Assembly: GCA_932521025.1 (NCBI GenBank)
Contig: OW051471.1
Location: forward strand, 6,200,001 to 6,264,000
DNA: 64,000 nt
Source of the DNA: Oscheius onirici
Taxonomy: Eukaryota > Nematoda > Chromadorea > Rhabditida > Rhabditidae
Direction of reading: 5' to 3'
Position numbers and translations under genes: made by a program. Below are positions 61,514 through 64,000 of the stretch, piece after piece. The first letter of the stretch is position 1; each line of letters begins with the position of its first letter. Under the pieces are notes generated by a model. It made no database searches. It saw only the letters and a list, made by a program, of their open reading frames with translations, and was not told the origin of the DNA.

Positions 61514-62446
61514 ATGCATATCATTGAGTTCCCCGTAAGTCCTTCACTCTTTTACCAACTCTTGCATGTCTTTTCGTCACAAATTAGAATATGTTCAGGG
61601 AGTTCCTCTCAGCACTCCCATCTTCGGAGGATTCAATCATAATGCCGAAGTTAGTATCCATGCCGAACCGTTCGTAGGAAGCCACAAGTAAGTATTGGAG
61701 TACTCTCAGAAGTAGAGTTCCTTTCGACTTTCATAAGTCTGACGAAAAACTAGATATGCTTATCTTTATGACTTCTTTCAGCGGCTTCGTCATCGAATTT
61801 CCTTCCAATGAAGGCGTAGCCCTCCACATCAACCCCAGAATGGGATGTTATGGCGGAGAGAACACTATCGTCTTGAATAGTATGAGACACGGCCACTGGC
61901 AACACGAGGAAAGAACTCACAACCAAATTTATCTTAACCACCACTTCCACATGAAGATTAAGTGTCATCACGATCACTTTTCCATCCACGTACGTTTCCT
62001 AAGCGAAGCTAGAAAACACTCGAGTCTAGGTTAATGGTCACCATGTGGCTCACTTCCACCACAGAGAGTCCCCTCACCACATTCATCAACTGGTTATTCG
62101 CGGAGATCTTCGCGTCCAGAAGATTCATTTCGAGCACTTCCTTGGTCACAACGGAGGAGGAATGCAAATCGGTGGCGGCGTTGCTCCAGTAGCTGTAGTT
62201 TCCGGCCCTCCCGTGGTCATGGCTGCTCCTCAACCGACTGTCGTCATTGCTCCGAGACCGGCTCCAGTCATCGAGGTAGTCGCTCCAAGGAGACCTCTGA
62301 TCGAGGTCGTCGTTCCGAGAAGACCTCTATTTGGAGGACCTACTGTCGTGATTGAGCCACGTGCGTTTTTCTCTCTTTCATCCAACTATTCGATGTTGTA
62401 TAACATATTTTTAGGTGGACATCACCATCATCATCGTCATCACTAA
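61514..62446 (+). CDS. Galectin C with intact sugar-binding motif and poly-His tail
   Basis: A galectin of about 220 aa. ATG 61514 begins MHIIEFP, nearly the same as galectin B. The CRD reads VPLSTPIFGGFNHNAEVSIH, VALHINPRMGCYGGENTIVL, HGHWQHEERTHNQIYLNHHF, HMKIKCHHDHFSIHVNGHHV and AHFHHRESPHHIHQLVIRGD. All canonical ligand residues are present: HINPR, VLN, W and EER. The tail is Pro/Val/Arg-rich with a duplicated unit (EVVAPRRPLIEVVVPRRPL) and ends PRGHHHHHRHH at TAA 62444-62446. The last exon encodes only the His-rich end. Introns range from about 40 to 110 nt. It should bind beta-galactosides, and its histidines could bind Zn, Cu or Ni or act as a pH switch (inference). Confidence 0.92.
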
Positions 62447-62568
62447 TCAAAAATACTCGGCTGTGACACTGTGTTGAAATATGAATAAACTCCTTTATGC
62501 TCTATAAACCCTGTATTACGGTAGTCGAGATCATGTTCGGTTAAAGCTCTGGTTCAAAATGTAGAATT

Positions 62569-64000
62569 CTATTTGGGAGTTTTCAGCTGCTTGAACTGCT
62601 GTCTCTCTGTGCTACTATCGGCCGATTCCATAGAGAAACTGACTAACATTGCTTCTGAAACACTAGATAATTAAACGGAATAAACGATGACATACCGTTT
62701 TCAGGATAGACAGACGAGACCAAAAGATACTGTAAGATCTGTGGATGTTTGTTGAATTTGCACGGAGGTTTTTGCCAGTCAAGAACATTCTTCAGCTGGT
62801 CAGCAATCTGAGAAAAGGCAACAAAGTTCCAATGACCATTGGGTAGAACACGCGAACTGCTGTGATAGACGAGAAAAAGATCTTTTAAGAGTAAGACGAA
62901 GAATGGGACAACAATCTGAAGATATTGTTTCCTTGATGAGAACAAAGGCTACCTTCTCTTCATTGCAGTGAGATGCTCTCCAAACGGCAGCCTTCATTGT
63001 GGCTCGATACGACAGAAAGTTTCCCGAAGGATCCAGCTGATGTTGAAGGATGTCAAGTTTTGCCTTATCGACACGACTCCAGGTCCTTCTGAGTCTCGCC
63101 ACAGATGGAAGCGACAATCCTGCCACAATTGCCATGAGACTATTAAAGTTCCCAATTTCGCAGCACTGTTGAGCCACATCAATTAGGAATTCGATTGCTT
63201 GAACTCGATGTCTTCGACGAGAATGTCGGAGAATTTCGGAGGCGGCTAATTGAGACAGACGATTGAACCAATCGACGTAGAAACAGATGTTGTCCTCTTT
63301 GTTCATTGTAAAGTCGGTAATATCTCCTTTGGCCACAGCCAGCACTATATCATTCACTCCGACCATCCCAAACCGTTCCTGAATTTGTAATTCATCTAGT
63401 TGTAGATTGTTTTACCATTTCAATGTGTGTCAATTGCTGCGCTACAACTTTTGGCTCAACATCAAAGCCGGCGAGACCAGTGAGAGTCTCAGAAGCAAGA
63501 GGACGGGAAGAGTCTTCGGCCAGCGTCTTTCTGACCGAAATGACTGCTAGTTCATACCGCTTCAGACGATTCAGCTAGGCTATTGGTAAAGAACCTTGAA
63601 TATTACAATAGCCTACTGTATGATTCAAATTATTCAGAAGATCTGTGGCTCTTTGTCTATTCCCACTGTCCACACTGCACATTCCAAGCAGTTCTTCTAG
63701 TCTGAACGTATGTTTTCTTCTTGGCCACAATAGAAAATTACCTATCTCTCATAGATTGTGGCTTGAAATCGTAAGGAAGTGAGATCATCCATTCGGACAG
63801 AACCCTCAAAACGTGGCGAAAAAGGCGTGTTCTGTTTTCTTTTGAGAAATTCATAGAGTCGGAGTTCACAGAAAACATGCAGTTTTGAACGAGCCTCTGC
63901 ATCACTTGCTCAGGGGATACAAACGTCCTGATGTTAACAAGAAGAGCAAAAATATAGGAAGAGTCTGGACTGAAGTCTCTAGTTGGGACGAGTCGAATGA
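62569..64000 (-). CDS. RASGEF1-type Ras-family exchange factor, 5' part beyond the window
   Basis: A partial gene running off the right edge. The upstream exons show a Ras exchange motif (REM) domain, DSSYIFALLVNIRTFVSPEQ and VMQRL. The catalytic Cdc25 domain has DITDFTMNKEDNICFYVDWF, LAASEILRHSRRRHRVQAIE, CCEIGNFNSLMAIVAGLSLP, VARLRRTWSRVD and VVPFFVLLLKDLFLVYHSSS, with LPNGHWNFVAFSQIADQLKN and ILQYLLVSSVYPEN. The last exon (MLVSFSMESADSSTERQQFK) ends at TAG 62569-62571. The order and short tail match the RASGEF1A/B/C family, which activates Rap2/Ras-type GTPases. Introns are 35-60 nt. No defect seen in the visible part. Confidence 0.87.

Overview
The window is nuclear DNA from a small animal with a very compact genome. 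Genes are dense on both strands. Most introns are only about 35-45 nt with GT-AG ends, and many start codons sit directly after a ttttcag/ttttag signal, which points to spliced-leader trans-splicing. The protein set suggests an ecdysozoan and most probably a nematode: an RMD-1-type protein, a sperm-type single-domain tyrosine phosphatase, an UNC-33/CRMP next to a dihydropyrimidinase, galectins, an LRIG/SMA-10-type receptor, EFA-6, FMRFamide- and NPF-type receptors, small lysine-rich proteins, poly-G tracts and a mariner relic. This placement is inference. An allatostatin-C-like peptide gene leaves other ecdysozoans possible.

Layout, 0.2-12.4 kb: an unidentified coiled-coil gene (-), a fold-back inverted-repeat element, an SH2D4-type adaptor (+), the HEAT-repeat protein TTI1 (+) with riboflavin kinase 111 bp behind it (+, possible operon), a G-alpha subunit (-), and an RMD protein (+). 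12.6-23 kb: an LRR/Ig receptor of the LRIG type (+), an acidic protein with an N-terminal Cys cluster (-), three small secreted-protein genes (+, including a repeat-peptide precursor and an allatostatin-C-like precursor), a tyrosine phosphatase (+), and a small basic ORF with a frame conflict. 23.8-33 kb: condensin SMC4 (+), a poly-G tract, then Rac and TSG101 (both -, TSG101 upstream). 33.6-41 kb: CRMP and dihydropyrimidinase in tandem (+), then an FMRFamide-receptor-like GPCR (-). 41-50 kb: a gene-poor stretch, galectin A (-), an unidentified YG/SP-rich protein (+), a membrane protein with a huge Lys/Arg/Ser/Asp tail (-), and a small lysine-rich protein (+). 50-64 kb: a deleted mariner element, an NPF/NPY-like GPCR (+), EFA6/PSD Arf exchange factor (-), galectins B and C (+) flanking a 30-bp tandem array, and the 3' part of a RASGEF1-type exchange factor (-).

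Several genes fall into shared themes. One is small-GTPase and heterotrimeric G-protein signalling (Rac, EFA6, RASGEF1, G-alpha, two peptide GPCRs, one neuropeptide gene). Another is cytoskeleton, axon and extracellular guidance (CRMP, RMD, EFA6, LRIG). The most unusual observations are two exactly identical 40-nt introns within the dihydropyrimidinase gene, a set of galectins whose tails end in native poly-histidine, and a secreted precursor built from a repeated GQNMIN...RK motif.

Exon boundaries were read by eye from GT/AG signals and protein similarity. CDS coordinates are genomic spans from start to stop and include introns.
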